A DNA stretch of 22,870 nucleotides from an uncultured Ruminococcus sp. (lineage in GTDB: Bacteria; Bacillota; Clostridia; Oscillospirales; Ruminococcaceae): NCBI GenBank assembly GCA_946531975.1, contig CAMNAY010000005.1, forward strand, positions 1 to 22,870. The letters are read 5' to 3'. The notes below the pieces were generated by a model that worked only from the letters and a program-made list of their open reading frames with translations, was not told the DNA's origin and made no database searches. The first letter of the stretch is position 1. Each line of letters opens with the position of its first letter. The position numbers and the translations under genes are program-made. Below are positions 7,611 to 15,203 of the stretch, in pieces.

Positions 7611-8288
7611 TCATTCCGCAGTCAGCACACCTGCGTGCATCCGGTACAGCCGGTCGGCATACTGCATCGCATCATTCTCATGCGTCACAACCAGCACCGA
7701 CGCACCTGCTCCCGCCGCATTCTTCAGCAGCCGGAACACCGCCGCCGTGTTTTCATCATCCAGATCACCCGTCGGCTCGTCCGCGAGAATCACCGCAGGG
7801 CGCCGGATCAGTGCCCGTGCAATCGCCGTCCGCCGCAGCTCACCGCCCGAAAGCTCCGCAGGCTTTGCATCGCGCAGCGAGCCGATGTCCAGAAGCTGCA
7901 TCAGCTCCTCGGCACGGTCTGCGTCCGGCTCCTCACCGTACAGCGAATACGGCAGCAGAATGTTCTCCAGTACGGTCAGGCTTTGCAGCGCAGTCTGCCC
8001 CTGCGGGATCATCCCGAAATGCCGGTTGCGCTGATGCGAGCGCTCCCGATCAGGCAGCGCATAGAGGTCATTGCCGTCGAGCAGTACGCGCCCGCTGCTC
8101 GGTATGCTCAAGCCGCCCAGCATATTCAGCAGCGTACTCTTTCCGCTGCCGGAGCGCCCCATCAGTACGGTCAGCGTGCCCTCCTCCAGTGCAAAATCGG
8201 TCTCCTGCACCGCAAAAAAACTGTTCGTTCCCTTCGCACGGTTCTCGCGCAGGAATTCTTTGCTCACTTGCTCTGCCAGCAGCTTCAT
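7611..8288 (-). CDS. MacB/LolD-type ABC transporter ATP-binding protein
   Basis: A 225-residue nucleotide-binding subunit with Walker A GRSGSGKST (about 44-52), the signature LSGGELRRTAIARAL, Walker B VILADEPTGDLD and the switch histidine in VVTHEND. Length and motifs fit the LolD/MacB/FtsE group, which powers FtsX-type permeases that act on the outer face of the membrane rather than moving small solutes. The ATG overlaps the stop of the adjacent FtsX-type permease (8285-8288), so the two are coupled and form one complex. It is the last gene of the - strand run. The second signature residue pattern (GELRR instead of GEQQR) is a mild deviation also seen in other members. Confidence 0.92.
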   Translation of the reverse strand: MKLLAEQVSKEFLRENRAKGTNSFFAVQETDFALEEGTLTVLMGRSGSGKSTLLNMLGGLSIPSSGRVLLDGNDLYALPDRERSHQRNRHFGMIPQGQTALQSLTVLENILLPYSLYGEEPDADRAEELMQLLDIGSLRDAKPAELSGGELRRTAIARALIRRPAVILADEPTGDLDDENTAAVFRLLKNAAGAGASVLVVTHENDAMQYADRLYRMHAGVLTAE

Positions 8289-9493
8289 GTCTGGTCTCCT
8301 CTCAGGATCACCGCCGGATCCAGCCGGCTGATGCGGTATGCGGAAAGCGCCGATGCCAGCGCACTGACAAGCACTGCGATCAGCAGCGCGGCAACCGTCA
8401 GCGCAATGAGCGTTCCGGCAGCGGGCAGCAGGAACGGCAGTCCGAGCTGCGTCTCGATCAGGCTGTTGAACGGCAGGACAATCAGCAGCGCCAGTGCAGC
8501 GCCGGCAATGCCGCCGATTACACCGATTGTCAGCGCCTCGCGCAGCACAACAGACGCGAGCATGCCGCGCGATGAGCCGATTACACGCAGCACCGCAAAC
8601 TCCCGCTTGCGCTCGTTCACACTCATCGTGAACGCCAGCAGCAGGATCACAATGCCGAGCAGCCAGACCGCCGCAATCAGGATGACCGTAATATCCGATA
8701 CGCCCGAAAGACTCTCGGAAATGCCGGAAATCATCTCCTTGGTGCGGATCGCCTTGACCTTTTTCACATGAATATTGATGTCATTGACGACCTCCTCGAC
8801 AGAGTAGCCGTCCGCGGGATTGATGAGGATGCAGGACACGACCTTGTCCGGATCAAGCTTCTGAAAGTCGTTCATTTTCCGGTCAACCGACGACCGGATC
8901 AGCGCCTTGATCGTATTCTGATTCGTGAAGACTGCTGTATCAAAGGATGTGCCGGTCTTGTCGAGCTTCGCGGCAACACGGCAGTCTACGCCGTAAAAGG
9001 TCAGCGTATCGCCCACAAAGGCATTCAGGTCATTGCCGACCACAATGTCAAGGTCTGCGAGCGGCTTGCCGTAGCTCTTTTTGATCCACGGGGTAATCGT
9101 GAAATCCGTCTCCGGATCAAAGCCGATGATCTGCACCGGCACCGAGCAGCAGCCCGCGCTCGCTGATGCCAGATACAGCTGCGCCGAAATCTGCCCGACG
9201 CCCTCACGCGCCGCAACCTTGTCATACAGCGCGTTCTCCATGTAAAAATAGCCGGTATTGCCTTGCAGCACAATGTTCTCCAGCCTGGACTTCGTCGTCG
9301 CCTCATACGGCACAACCATGATGTCCGCACCGAGCCGCGCCTCCAGCGAATGCAGACCCTGCCGCAGACTGGATACAATGATCGACCCCGCCAGAACGGT
9401 CAGTGTCAGCAGCGCCGTCAGGCTGATAAGCACCGCAGTCCGCACCGGCTTACCGGTCAGATTCCGCAGCGGAAGGCTGATTTTTTTTGCCAT
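8285..9493 (-). CDS. MacB/FtsX-type ABC transporter permease
   Basis: The protein has 402 residues: an N-terminal membrane helix (about 18-42), a large extracytoplasmic MacB-like domain (about 45-265), and three C-terminal helices carrying the FtsX core (VNERKREFAVLRVIGSSRGM, ending SRLDPAVILRG). This is the mechanotransmission layout of MacB/LolC/FtsX permeases. Its partner ATPase overlaps it at 8285-8288. The ATG at 9493 is preceded by GAGGAG. The DUF4418 gene upstream ends 10 bases before it, suggesting a joint function. The substrate is unknown. It differs in sequence from the two permeases of the iron cluster further upstream. Confidence 0.88.
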   Translation of the reverse strand: MAKKISLPLRNLTGKPVRTAVLISLTALLTLTVLAGSIIVSSLRQGLHSLEARLGADIMVVPYEATTKSRLENIVLQGNTGYFYMENALYDKVAAREGVGQISAQLYLASASAGCCSVPVQIIGFDPETDFTITPWIKKSYGKPLADLDIVVGNDLNAFVGDTLTFYGVDCRVAAKLDKTGTSFDTAVFTNQNTIKALIRSSVDRKMNDFQKLDPDKVVSCILINPADGYSVEEVVNDINIHVKKVKAIRTKEMISGISESLSGVSDITVILIAAVWLLGIVILLLAFTMSVNERKREFAVLRVIGSSRGMLASVVLREALTIGVIGGIAGAALALLIVLPFNSLIETQLGLPFLLPAAGTLIALTVAALLIAVLVSALASALSAYRISRLDPAVILRGDQT

Positions 9494-9503
9494 GCCGGTC
9501 TCC

Positions 9504-9905
9504 TCAGTTCTCTGTTTTTTCCGTGAAGCGCATCACCGCGCAGCAGACAGCCAGCAGTACAATCAGAATGCAGCAGACAATGACCGCCGGCTTCATGGCC
9601 GCATGGCAGCGCATCGAATCCATCATGCACATCTTCACGATCTTCCCCGGCACGAATGCCGTAACTGCCGCGCAGACTGCGGTCAGTGCGCCGAAAACGC
9701 CCGCGAGCTTTCCGTTTCTGAGCAGCAGCATCAGCAGCGCCAGCAAAGTCATGCCGCCCGCAAGTCCGCAGACCCAGTTCTCTGCATCGTGGCAGTGCAT
9801 CCACATGCCGGCATCGGTCTTCGGGCAGGCGTGAAACACCAGCTTTACGCCCGCACAGAGCGCCGCCGACACCGCCAGCAGGATGATATTCAGGATTTTC
9901 TTCAT
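9504..9905 (-). CDS. DUF4418-like small membrane protein, Cys/Met/His-rich
   Basis: A 133-residue protein with about four hydrophobic helices and clustered metal-ligand residues: H25-A-C27, M36-H37-C38-H39 and a loop K-M-C93-M-M-D-S-M-R-C100-H101, all near predicted helix ends. These features recall the DUF4418 family, which has no established biochemical role and is often found beside FtsX-type permeases. The residues would suit binding copper or iron, but that is inference. Its start overlaps the transglutaminase-like gene by ATGA (9902-9905), and the FtsX-type permease follows 10 bases after its stop. It belongs to the same transcription unit. Confidence 0.7.
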   Translation of the reverse strand: MKKILNIILLAVSAALCAGVKLVFHACPKTDAGMWMHCHDAENWVCGLAGGMTLLALLMLLLRNGKLAGVFGALTAVCAAVTAFVPGKIVKMCMMDSMRCHAAMKPAVIVCCILIVLLAVCCAVMRFTEKTEN

Positions 9906-10855
9906 GATTCCGCTTCCTTTCGAGTTTCCCGCCGAAGCAGCGGATAATCCTGCTCCGACATCGGATATGCGGCATAAAATGCGCTTCCGGTGTATGCCCC
10001 GCTGCGCTGATGCCGCTCAAAATTCGCATCGCAGCGCAGAAAACAGCGCTCCGATTCCGTATGTCTGTCCACTGTTACGTCCAGATTGTAATACAGCCCG
10101 TCAATGCGGACAATATTCCACGCATGGTATTCCTGCTCGCCGCCGGCTTCGCCCGCGTAACCGGTGATAATCCGCACGCCGACTCCCGCTTCCCGCAGCA
10201 GGCGGTACATCAGAACCGCATAGCCCTGACAGGTCGCAGTGCCGTACCGCAGCGCACCGTATGCGGTCGATTTCAGATGATAATACGTGTTTTTGCGATG
10301 CACAGTGTCGTAGGAGACATGCGCGTACACATAATCATACACCGCACGCACCTTCTCATAATCAGAGGTGCGGTCGGTGAAATGCAGCGCAGAAAGCACC
10401 TCTGCAACCATTTCGGAGGTTTCCGCTTCCTGCCGTGCCGTCGTGTAATAATCCGGCACAATCGTGATCTGATACGCAAAGCCGCCCTCCTCCGGCGTAT
10501 GACTGTACCGCAGTTCATAGCCGCCGTTCTGGTGCATCAGGTAGTCACCCTCCAGCGGGGAGGGAGTCTCATCGTAGACATACTGCATCAGATCCCGCAC
10601 CAGCAGCGTGATATCCGCCATGCTGTCAGCCTTTGCGTGATAGGTCACCGTCACGGACTGCGCACGCTGCCGCAGCGCCGAACGGATGCCCGCAATCACC
10701 GCGTCGGCATTCGAGAAATACACGCTCAGGTCGCGGCGGGTCTCATAATGCCGCAGGCTGCTCCGTGTCCCGACCCGACTGCTCAGGACAGATGCCGGCA
10801 GCAGAAGCATGACCGCCGCCAGCAGCACCGCAAGCCGCAGCATCCGCTGCTTCAT
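9902..10855 (-). CDS. Secreted transglutaminase-like (cysteine protease fold) protein
   Basis: This 317-residue protein has an N-terminal signal or anchor segment (about 5-26). Its C-terminal half carries the transglutaminase-core triad: Cys209 in YGTATCQGYA, His244 in EYHAWNIV and Asp259 in YYNLDVT. The region SDYEKVRAVYDYVYAHVSYD just before it is the usual helical lead-in. Bacterial members act as cell-surface proteases, cross-linkers or cyclases, and the substrate cannot be predicted. It overlaps both neighbours by ATGA-type junctions (9902-9905 and 10852-10855), so it is firmly embedded between the fumarate-reductase-like Fe-S subunit and DUF4418. No lipobox is evident. It could be either cleaved or membrane-tethered. 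Confidence 0.85.
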   Translation of the reverse strand: MKQRMLRLAVLLAAVMLLLPASVLSSRVGTRSSLRHYETRRDLSVYFSNADAVIAGIRSALRQRAQSVTVTYHAKADSMADITLLVRDLMQYVYDETPSPLEGDYLMHQNGGYELRYSHTPEEGGFAYQITIVPDYYTTARQEAETSEMVAEVLSALHFTDRTSDYEKVRAVYDYVYAHVSYDTVHRKNTYYHLKSTAYGALRYGTATCQGYAVLMYRLLREAGVGVRIITGYAGEAGGEQEYHAWNIVRIDGLYYNLDVTVDRHTESERCFLRCDANFERHQRSGAYTGSAFYAAYPMSEQDYPLLRRETRKEAES

Positions 10856-11589
10856 CGGGATTTCTCCCGCTTCTTTTTTGCCATGCGCCGCTTCCAGACC
10901 GCAGCCGCGTTGGAATTGACAAGCAGCCGGTCGATATCAATGCCCGCGGGACAGATATTCCGGCAGGCAAGCGACTTGCCGCAGCCCTCGTACAGATGTG
11001 CGCGGCACGCACGGTGCAGCGCATGCTTCTGGATGTCCGGCAGTGCCGTCAGCAGCCTTGCGGCGGGCAGCAGCCCTGACATGCCGTAAAAATCACCGTC
11101 TGCATAGAAATTCGGGCAGACCTCCAGACAGCAGCCGCATTGCAGACAGCGCGCAGCATCGTAGGTCAGGTCTCCGACAGTCTCATCCGCCTTTGTCTCC
11201 GCCTCAAACCAGATTTGCAGCAGATGCAGGTTTTTCATCAGCACACTGCGGTCACAGATCAGATCGGCAACCACGGGAAATTTGCGGAGCGGTTCGAGCG
11301 TGATTCTGCCCTTTTTCGCGCATTCCGCGAGCTTCGCATCACACGCGAGGCGCGGCACACCGTTGATCCGCATGGCACATGCCCCGCATTTCTTTTGCAG
11401 GCAGCTGCATTCCCAGCGAATCGGCTGCACAGGATTCCCCTCGGAATCGGTGATGCCGGGGGTCTCGTTGATCTGCGTCAGCGCCGTTGCCGCAGTCATC
11501 TGCGGATCATCCGTCTCAAACGGAATGCACTGACGGTACGGGGTGCTTTCGGGAGAATCCTGCCGCAGAATCCAGAGTTCATATTGCAC
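10852..11589 (-). CDS. Fumarate reductase/succinate dehydrogenase-type iron-sulfur subunit
   Basis: The 245-residue protein follows the FrdB/SdhB plan. The ferredoxin-like [2Fe-2S] set is C63-x4-C68-x2-C71-x11-C83 and the [4Fe-4S] set is C148-x2-C151-x2-C154-x3-C158-P. A third set (C203-x5-C209-x3-C213-P) is completed by one of the first-run cysteines. It should pass electrons between the flavoprotein upstream and a membrane cytochrome. The start is GTG at 11589, inside the end of the flavoprotein gene (11-base overlap), with AGGGGGAGA upstream. The highly basic tail (KKKREK) is unusual for this family and could lie against the membrane. It overlaps the transglutaminase-like gene by 4 bases. 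Confidence 0.9.
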   Translation of the reverse strand: MQYELWILRQDSPESTPYRQCIPFETDDPQMTAATALTQINETPGITDSEGNPVQPIRWECSCLQKKCGACAMRINGVPRLACDAKLAECAKKGRITLEPLRKFPVVADLICDRSVLMKNLHLLQIWFEAETKADETVGDLTYDAARCLQCGCCLEVCPNFYADGDFYGMSGLLPAARLLTALPDIQKHALHRACRAHLYEGCGKSLACRNICPAGIDIDRLLVNSNAAAVWKRRMAKKKREKSR

Positions 11590-13180
11590 GGTCAGTCTCC
11601 CCCTTTCGCTGCGGGATCGGCTCGAATGTCACCGAGACCGAATCCTGCAAACATCGTACCACTGTTGTTTTCCGATATGCTTCATCGGTCTGCGGGAAGT
11701 CGCTGCGGTAATGCGCACCGCGGCTCTCCCGGCGTTCCAGCGCACCCAGCAGCATCGCTTCCGCCAGCCGCAGTCTCGCTTGTTCGCGGGCATTGTATTC
11801 CCGCGCATGAGACAGTGTGCGCAGACGCTCCCGTGCAGCCTGCAGGGTCTCTGCGTCGCGGACAATGCCGAGTGCATCCAGCAGGATCCCGCTGACCGCA
11901 TGAATCAGCACGGGCGATGCCGGCTGTGCATACGGTTCTGTTTCGTTGACCGCCGCCGGCTCCGGCAAATCTGCGCCCGCTGCCGCAGCAGTCTGTGCCG
12001 CGACCTGTCCGCCGTAAAGCGCACCGAGCATCGAATTTCCGCCGAGCCGGTTCGCACCGTGATACTGACAGGCGCATTCCCCCGCGGCATAAAGCCCGTT
12101 CCGACCGGCGCGGTGCTGCGCATCAACGGCAATCCCGCCCATGAAATAATGAATGCCCTCGTGAACCGGAACCGGTGTGTGCTTCGGGTCGGTGCCGAGG
12201 TAATTCATCAGCTCCGCGCGCAGGTCGGAGAGCTTATGCGCCCAGGTATCCTCCGGCAGCGCGGTCATGTCAAGGTATACCTGACCGCCCGCTTCGGGCT
12301 GCTGCCGGACAAAAAACATCTCCCGCGCAACCACGTCACGCGGCATGAGATTGCCCAGTTCGGGATATTTTTCTTCCATAAAGTACCAGCGTTCGCCGTT
12401 CCGTTCGATGAACAGACGGCCGCCCTCACCTCTCGCGGCTTCCGTCACAAGGCAGCGCTTGCCGGCAATCCCGATCGTCGTCGGGTGGTATTGCAGCATT
12501 TCGGGATTTCCCAGCGGAACGCCCTGCGCAAATACTGCCGCGGTGACATCGCCGCTGTTCTGTGTCGTGCCGGTCGTCATGCCGGGGAATACGCCGTTCA
12601 TGCCGCCGCTGCACAGCAGCACTGCACCGTAATAATCGGTCATGCTGCCGGTATAGCAGTCACGGATGCGGACACCGGTGCAGGCATCCCCTTCCGTCAG
12701 CAGCCGCAGAAATTCGTGATGCGGGAAGCGGGTTATCCGTCCGGCATGTTCATATTTCCGCGCTTCGTCAATCAGCGCGCTCATGATGATCTTGCCCGTG
12801 CTGCTTTTTGCATAGGCAGTGCGCTTTTTCTTCTGCCCGCCGAAATTCCGCAGGATCAGCTCGCCGTTTTTCATGTGAAACGGCACACCGAGCGCTTCGA
12901 GCTGCCGCAGGATCTCCGGCGCATGTGCCGTCAGTCCTTCGACCGCATTGGGATCGGCAAGCTGTACGCCGCCGCGCACGGTATCGGCAAAGTGCAGCGC
13001 AGGGCTGTCGTTCTCACCCATTGTATTCAGCGCGCCGTTGATGCCGCCCTCGGCAAGCACCGACTGTGCGCGCTCGGAGGGCTGAAGCGAAAACAAATTA
13101 CACGAAAAGCCGCGCTTTGCCAGCGTAATCGCTGCGGAAAGCCCGCTCAGTCCCGCTCCGATGATCTGAAACCGCTGCAT
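11579..13180 (-). CDS. Fumarate reductase-like FAD flavoprotein subunit, predicted non-covalent FAD
   Basis: The protein has 533 residues. The FAD motif IIGAGLSGLSAA is at 6-17, the flavin-capping segment AEGGINGALNTMGENDSP at 43-60, and active-site elements are present: H232 in YHPTTIG, R281 in RDVVAREM, H344 in HYFMGGI and R378 in NRLGGNS. The residue that is His in SdhA/FrdA and carries covalent FAD (SHSV or SHTV) is Gln39 here (AQSV). FAD is thus probably non-covalent, as in soluble fumarate reductases and L-aspartate oxidase. The adjacent FrdB-type subunit and a nearby cytochrome b favour fumarate reductase over NadB. The start at 13180 was chosen because GGGAGGTG lies at 13189-13196 and the FAD fold begins there. 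The gene overlaps the Fe-S subunit by 11 bases. Confidence 0.88.
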   Translation of the reverse strand: MQRFQIIGAGLSGLSAAITLAKRGFSCNLFSLQPSERAQSVLAEGGINGALNTMGENDSPALHFADTVRGGVQLADPNAVEGLTAHAPEILRQLEALGVPFHMKNGELILRNFGGQKKKRTAYAKSSTGKIIMSALIDEARKYEHAGRITRFPHHEFLRLLTEGDACTGVRIRDCYTGSMTDYYGAVLLCSGGMNGVFPGMTTGTTQNSGDVTAAVFAQGVPLGNPEMLQYHPTTIGIAGKRCLVTEAARGEGGRLFIERNGERWYFMEEKYPELGNLMPRDVVAREMFFVRQQPEAGGQVYLDMTALPEDTWAHKLSDLRAELMNYLGTDPKHTPVPVHEGIHYFMGGIAVDAQHRAGRNGLYAAGECACQYHGANRLGGNSMLGALYGGQVAAQTAAAAGADLPEPAAVNETEPYAQPASPVLIHAVSGILLDALGIVRDAETLQAARERLRTLSHAREYNAREQARLRLAEAMLLGALERRESRGAHYRSDFPQTDEAYRKTTVVRCLQDSVSVTFEPIPQRKGETDRAI

Positions 13181-13188
13181 TCTGCCTG

Positions 13189-13196
13189 CACCTCCC
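13189..13196 (-). promoter_or_regulatory. Ribosome binding site deciding the flavoprotein start
   Basis: Read on the - strand, GGGAGGTG is followed 8 bases later by the ATG at 13180. An in-frame ATG further upstream (13252) lies inside the hydrolase gene and would add 24 residues before the FAD fold, so it is disfavoured. Confidence 0.75.
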
Positions 13197-13208
13197 TCTC
13201 TGCTGCGC

Positions 13209-14120
13209 TCAACGCCGGATCCAGTCGATGATCTCCCGCTCGGCGCGCGCAAAATATGCCATGTTTTCTTTCCGATACCGCCCGAATGTGCGGTAAAACA
13301 GACCGATGAGCGGCGCCAGCCGGTAAAGCCGCTTTTCGCGGGTGCGGTTCGGCATCAGCCCGCACAGGTGACTGCCGTGCCGGAAGCGCAGAACGCGCAC
13401 ATGCTTCGGATAATGCTGCGCCTTCAGCGTCTGCAGCAGCTTCTGCACGGAGCCGTCCGCATCCCAGCACTCATCCTCCATCCCTGCAATCATCAGGATT
13501 TCTGCGCCGGAGGCTGCCGGATTCAGCATCGCCTTCTCCACGGCGCCGGCATCCGTATACGCATCGGAAAATGCCGCCCACATGCCCGTGACCTTGTGAA
13601 CTGCTGCCGGATGTGTCTGATATTTCCGCGAAGGATACCGTGAAAAATCCGGACGGACAAACGGAATCTCCGCACCGTGCCATGTCGCGACGCTGTGTCC
13701 GGACATCGTTTTCCGGTCGGGAAGTGTCCCCTCAAACGGTACGTGCGTCGGAGACACAAGAATCATCTTCTCCATGCCGCCGTAATGCTGTGCCGCGAGC
13801 ATCGCAAACACAGTTCCCATTGACTGCCCGTAGATGCTGATATGCGGGATGTGCTTCTGCTCCCGCAGATACCGCAGTGCTGCACCGAAAATCTCCAGCG
13901 GGATGCGGTCGGGCGAGGCGGGCAGTCCCTCTGCACCGAACAGCGATACTGCCAGACCCGTGATGCCGAAATCGGCAAAACGCTCTGCGAATTTGACCGC
14001 AGGAAGAATACTCTGTTCACCGCCCATGACAACAATCACGGCGCGGTCACTGCCGCCGTCGGGCTCTGCCAGATGTCCGGCAAAGCCGTCGGAAGCCATC
14101 GAAAAATGCACATGCTGCAT
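13209..14120 (-). CDS. Alpha/beta hydrolase, BAAT/acyl-CoA thioesterase C-terminal-like
   Basis: A 303-residue alpha/beta hydrolase. The nucleophile elbow is G98-Q-S100-M-G102 in ISIYGQSMGTVFAML, the acid is probably Asp216 in GMEDECWD, and the histidine is His251 in RHGSHLCG. The late GMEDECW and SH-containing motifs resemble the C-terminal domain of the bile acid-CoA:amino acid acyltransferase/acyl-CoA thioesterase family, whose human BAAT uses Cys where Ser100 stands here. An esterase or thioesterase role is likely, and the substrate is unknown. The start at 14120 has GGAGGAG just upstream; the longer ATG at 14171 would run into the cytochrome gene. It sits between the cytochrome b-like gene and the flavoprotein gene, an unexpected place for a hydrolase. 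Confidence 0.78.
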   Translation of the reverse strand: MQHVHFSMASDGFAGHLAEPDGGSDRAVIVVMGGEQSILPAVKFAERFADFGITGLAVSLFGAEGLPASPDRIPLEIFGAALRYLREQKHIPHISIYGQSMGTVFAMLAAQHYGGMEKMILVSPTHVPFEGTLPDRKTMSGHSVATWHGAEIPFVRPDFSRYPSRKYQTHPAAVHKVTGMWAAFSDAYTDAGAVEKAMLNPAASGAEILMIAGMEDECWDADGSVQKLLQTLKAQHYPKHVRVLRFRHGSHLCGLMPNRTREKRLYRLAPLIGLFYRTFGRYRKENMAYFARAEREIIDWIRR

Positions 14121-14136
14121 GTCGGCTCCTCCGTTC

Positions 14137-14688
14137 TCAGATGACCTGCCAGCGCAGGAAATACACAACAAATGCCAGACCGCAGAGCAGCAGGATCACA
14201 GACAGGATCAGCAGAAGATCCACAAAAAAGTCCTTGTACCCCTTCACGCCCAGCGCGGTCATCAGCGGTCTGATATTGGTCAGGACATGTACGGCAATCG
14301 CCAGAACCATCAGAATCTGTGTGATGAGCTGAAGCCGTCCGAACAGGCTCAGACGGTATACACCCTGCTCCGATTTTCCCATGAAGATCAGCAGATGCGA
14401 GAAAATCAGAAACATCACCGCAAAGCCGCTGATGCGGCGCGTCCAGAACAGATGATTCTCACGAAAATACGGCGCACCGGATTTTTTGAGCGCCTTCAGC
14501 GTCTGTACCGTCAGGATCACGCCGATGACCGTGTGTGCGGCGATCATCGCTGCCATGATCCATGCCAGTGTGCTCAGCACCGGATTGCCGCCCGGTACAA
14601 TGCCTGCGAGCTGAAAGCCGCCCATGATCCCGTGAATCAGAAACAGCACCAGAATTTCCATGCTGAGCAGCGCGTTCCATTTTCTCAT
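14137..14688 (-). CDS. Cytochrome b558-like fumarate reductase membrane subunit
   Basis: The 183-residue protein has about five hydrophobic helices and histidines H19 (LIHGIMGG), H52 (AAHTVIG), H79, H98 (FSHLLIF) and H134 (AVHVLTNIRP), placed so that several could be axial heme ligands. The segment WTRRISGFAVMFLIFSHLL matches the conserved RxSG-to-helix region of single-subunit cytochrome b of succinate:quinone oxidoreductases (Bacillus and Wolinella type). It would anchor the FrdAB-type subunits encoded two genes downstream and link them to quinone or to extracytoplasmic donors. It is somewhat shorter than the usual 200-255 residues. Its start overlaps the stop of the unknown upstream gene (14685-14688). 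The heme count is inference. Confidence 0.75.
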   Translation of the reverse strand: MRKWNALLSMEILVLFLIHGIMGGFQLAGIVPGGNPVLSTLAWIMAAMIAAHTVIGVILTVQTLKALKKSGAPYFRENHLFWTRRISGFAVMFLIFSHLLIFMGKSEQGVYRLSLFGRLQLITQILMVLAIAVHVLTNIRPLMTALGVKGYKDFFVDLLLILSVILLLCGLAFVVYFLRWQVI

Positions 14689-15203
14689 TCCGCTGCCTCC
14701 GTATCTTTCACATGCAGCACCAGAATATCCGGCTTGCCGTATAAGGTCTGCACACCGCCTGCCTCCGCGATCTCCTTCGAGAGAATCATCACGTCAAACA
14801 GACCGTATTCCGCCTTGGAGAGCAGCAGTGTCGTGTCGATCGCCTGCACGGTCATCTGGTTTTCCGGCAGGCGCGAGCGGCAGCTGTCCGCCATTGCCCG
14901 CCCGCCGGCATCGGTCAGTCCGGTCAGACAGGAGATGTCCTCAAAAATGACCGGTGCATCCTTCTCCGTAAAGAACTGCTCCCAGAGCCGCAGATTTGCT
15001 TCATCCGGATGCAGGCTGCGGTTGATCAGCACGACATATTCTCCGGAAGGCTTGTCGATAATGACCGACGCACTTGAAACCGCATCGGGACTGCCCTTCA
15101 GCAATGCCCGTCCGGTATCCGTGCTGACAACCGGCAGCCCCAGCACCGTCAGCAGCACCGCCGCATCCGCGGCAGCATGCTTCAGCAGGCGGACAGGCTT
15201 CAC
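14685..15203 (-). CDS. Unrecognised 172-residue protein with an N-terminal hydrophobic segment
   Basis: I do not recognise this protein. One hydrophobic stretch near residues 12-27 (AADAAVLLTVLGLPVV) may be a signal or anchor. The rest alternates predicted strands and helices: ASVIID, YVVLINRSL, APVIFEDISCL, LFDVMILSKE and DILVLHVKD. It has two cysteines (C92, C108) but no CxxC, and no ApbE, thioredoxin or flavodoxin motif. Its coding nature is well supported: the ATG overlaps the stop of the FMN lipoprotein gene (15200-15203) and its own stop overlaps the cytochrome start (14685-14688). Position suggests a part of the electron-transfer module or an assembly factor for it, but nothing in the sequence proves that. 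Confidence 0.75.
   Translation of the reverse strand: MKPVRLLKHAAADAAVLLTVLGLPVVSTDTGRALLKGSPDAVSSASVIIDKPSGEYVVLINRSLHPDEANLRLWEQFFTEKDAPVIFEDISCLTGLTDAGGRAMADSCRSRLPENQMTVQAIDTTLLLSKAEYGLFDVMILSKEIAEAGGVQTLYGKPDILVLHVKDTEAAE

Noticed and set aside
7548..8771. Long + strand frame (407 codons) opposite the ABC exporter genes
   Set aside because: It is antisense to an ATPase with complete Walker motifs and to its permease, with low-complexity composition and no recognisable domain.
11579..13180. L-aspartate oxidase (NadB) as an alternative identity
   Set aside because: The length and missing FAD-linking His would fit, but the overlapping FrdB-type subunit and a nearby cytochrome b favour a fumarate-reductase-type complex. 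No nadA or nadC is adjacent. Not fully excluded.
11543..13231. Long + strand frame (562 codons) opposite the flavoprotein and Fe-S genes
   Set aside because: It is antisense to genes with clear FAD and Fe-S motifs, is rich in Arg, His and Cys as expected from a GC-rich shadow frame, and has no family motif.
14685..15203. Possible ApbE (FMN transferase) beside the FMN lipoprotein
   Set aside because: At 172 residues it is far too short, and it has none of the ApbE flavin- or metal-binding motifs.
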